Source: Bordetella sp. LUAb4 (GTDB lineage Bacteria > Pseudomonadota > Gammaproteobacteria > Burkholderiales > Burkholderiaceae_B). From it: a stretch of DNA of 64,000 nucleotides. Below the pieces are notes generated by a model, which saw nothing but the letters and a program-made list of their open reading frames with translations, did not search any database and was not told the DNA's origin. The stretch lies in the NCBI RefSeq assembly GCF_021325795.1, contig NZ_JAHPZX010000001.1:1-64000 (forward strand). The letters run 5' to 3'. Numbering within the stretch: position 1 is the first letter of the stretch; every line of letters begins with the position of its first letter. Positions 62,981-64,000 of the stretch are shown piece after piece. The position numbers were made by a program, and so were the translations under genes.

Positions 62981-63085
62981 GGGCCGAATCCGAACGTGAT
63001 GGCCCGAACCGAACGCACGAACCCTGAATATCCGCATCGCCCTGCCCTCGAATCAAAAACATAACGTTGTCGTCGTAATCCAAAC

Positions 63086-64000
63086 ATGTCCCGTCTCCTC
63101 AAGTCCGGTTTGATCATTGCGCTGGTGTTCGGCGTGGTGTGGCTGGCCGTCATCATCTGGTGGCAGGAAACGCGCGCACTGCCGACGGCGGTGGATATCG
63201 GCATATTCCTGTTCGCCCTGCCGCTAGCCTTGCTGGGCATGGGCTGGCTGGGCCTACGCGCGGCCCGCGCCGCGGGAGCGCCCCAGCCGCAAGCGGATGC
63301 AGCCGCCGCTCCTGCCCCGACGGCCACCGCGGCACGCCCCGCCACCGCAACACTTGCGCTGCTCGGCGTGGCCGCTCGCACGGCGGCCGGCGCCAACGTC
63401 ACCAGCACGCGCGAGGCGCTGGCCGAACAGGGCCGGCCCCAACTGGATCCGCAATTGAAAGACGCGCGCGGCTTCCCCGTGTTCGGCGCGCGCGTCGCCA
63501 CGCTGGACACCAATGAGCTGCGCTTGCGCGCGCAGGCCGCCGACGCGCCATCCGAGGCCCAGCAAGACGAGCCCTTGCGCGCGACGGCCCTGCTGCGCGC
63601 GGTGGTGGAAGAGACCCGCAACCAGGCCATGGATCAGGTTCTGCTCAAGCACATGGCCGAGGGTCCTAGTGAACACGACACGGACTGGCCCATGCTGCAC
63701 GTCGACCTGATGCTGCCCGGCGCGTGGGAAGCCGGCGCGCGCGATCATGCGGCCCAGGTCGCGGCGGCGGCCTTGCGCGACGCGACGGCGGCCGGCGCGG
63801 CCTGGCCCGCCAGCCGCATCGCCCTGGTCACGCACGAAGTCACCGACGACAGCACCGTGGCAGCGCATCTGTACACAGTGGCCATGCGCACGGCGGAAAT
63901 GCAGGCTGAAGCAGCCAAGGCACTGGCCGAAGCGCAAGCCAAAACGCAAGCCGAAGCCAAGCGCATGCAGGCCGCGCAAGCCGCCGCCAGCGGTGCCAAC
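63086..64000 (+). CDS. T6SS-linked membrane protein (3' end beyond window)
   Basis: The frame runs from ATG 63086 to the window end, 305 codons without stop. Two membrane helices lie at about 8-26 (LIIALVFGVVWLAVIIWW) and 38-56 (IGIFLFALPLALLGMGWLGL), followed by a soluble region and an Ala/Gln/Lys-rich coiled coil at the visible end (EAAKALAEAQAKTQAEAKR). No family was recognised. Its place after the TagX-like gene suggests it is part of the T6SS locus, perhaps leading on to tssM or tssA. Confidence 0.6.
   Translation, partial: MSRLLKSGLIIALVFGVVWLAVIIWWQETRALPTAVDIGIFLFALPLALLGMGWLGLRAARAAGAPQPQADAAAAPAPTATAARPATATLALLGVAARTAAGANVTSTREALAEQGRPQLDPQLKDARGFPVFGARVATLDTNELRLRAQAADAPSEAQQDEPLRATALLRAVVEETRNQAMDQVLLKHMAEGPSEHDTDWPMLHVDLMLPGAWEAGARDHAAQVAAAALRDATAAGAAWPASRIALVTHEVTDDSTVAAHLYTVAMRTAEMQAEAAKALAEAQAKTQAEAKRMQAAQAAASGAN

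Noticed and set aside
1-64000. CRISPR arrays, rRNA and complete tRNA genes
   Set aside because: No regularly spaced repeat array was seen and no complete cloverleaf or rRNA segment was recognised by eye.

Overview
This is a high-GC window that reads like a chromosome of the Alcaligenaceae (Bordetella/Achromobacter group). The support is the codon use, the many Bug-type periplasmic receptors, the Liv ABC transporters and a proteobacterial type VI secretion (T6SS) locus. Taxonomy is inferred from gene style only; no rRNA or other marker is present.

Region 1 (1-6.4 kb) is a small, visibly AT-richer defence island. It starts with the end of an IS21-like element. It carries a complete Gabija anti-phage pair (gajA/gajB, minus strand), a CoiA-like nuclease and an FRG-domain protein (plus strand). 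It ends near a sequence resembling the 3' part of a tRNA. Region 2 (6.4-16.8 kb) is ordinary chromosome: a DUF72 protein, a Bug receptor, and a livKHMGF operon facing a GntR/FCD regulator across two adjacent palindromes. It continues with a DUF2945 protein, a secreted-repeat protein with its ECF sigma/anti-sigma pair, and a GNAT acetyltransferase.

Region 3 (16.8-39.6 kb) is the core T6SS locus, in two divergent blocks. Minus strand: a TPR lipoprotein, tssB, tssC, hcp, tssE, tssF, tssG, clpV, vgrG, a DUF4123 adaptor, a VasX-like membrane-active effector and a DUF6708 membrane protein (candidate immunity). Plus strand: tssJ, tssK, tssL and a second vgrG. A hairpin with a short T run sits between hcp and tssE. 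tssA and tssM are not in the window.

Region 4 (39.6-49.7 kb) is a catabolic operon. It has an IclR regulator, a Bug receptor, an HMG-CoA-lyase-family enzyme whose signature Cys is His, an enoyl-CoA hydratase, two class III CoA-transferases, and a biotin-dependent acyl-CoA carboxylase (alpha and beta). It looks like a leucine-type carboxylate route fed by an imported acid rather than by an acyl-CoA dehydrogenase. It separates the T6SS core from a second T6SS region.

Region 5 (49.7-53.2 kb) holds the most unusual object: an 866-residue protein. It has one domain resembling the NEL E3 ubiquitin ligases of IpaH/SspH effectors, with a CxD motif, followed by two and a half further copies of the C-terminal half of that domain. 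Gene fragments lie next to it and a 29-bp direct repeat flanks it.

Region 6 (53.2-64 kb) is a second T6SS island on the minus strand: vgrG, DUF4123, two DUF3304 lipoproteins (one with two in-frame deletions) and a Tle1/DUF2235-type lipase whose nucleophile position is Asp instead of Ser. A Cys-tailed membrane protein, an M15 (TagX-like) peptidase and a truncated two-helix membrane protein follow. Sequence similarity statements come from recognising motifs by eye; no search was run.
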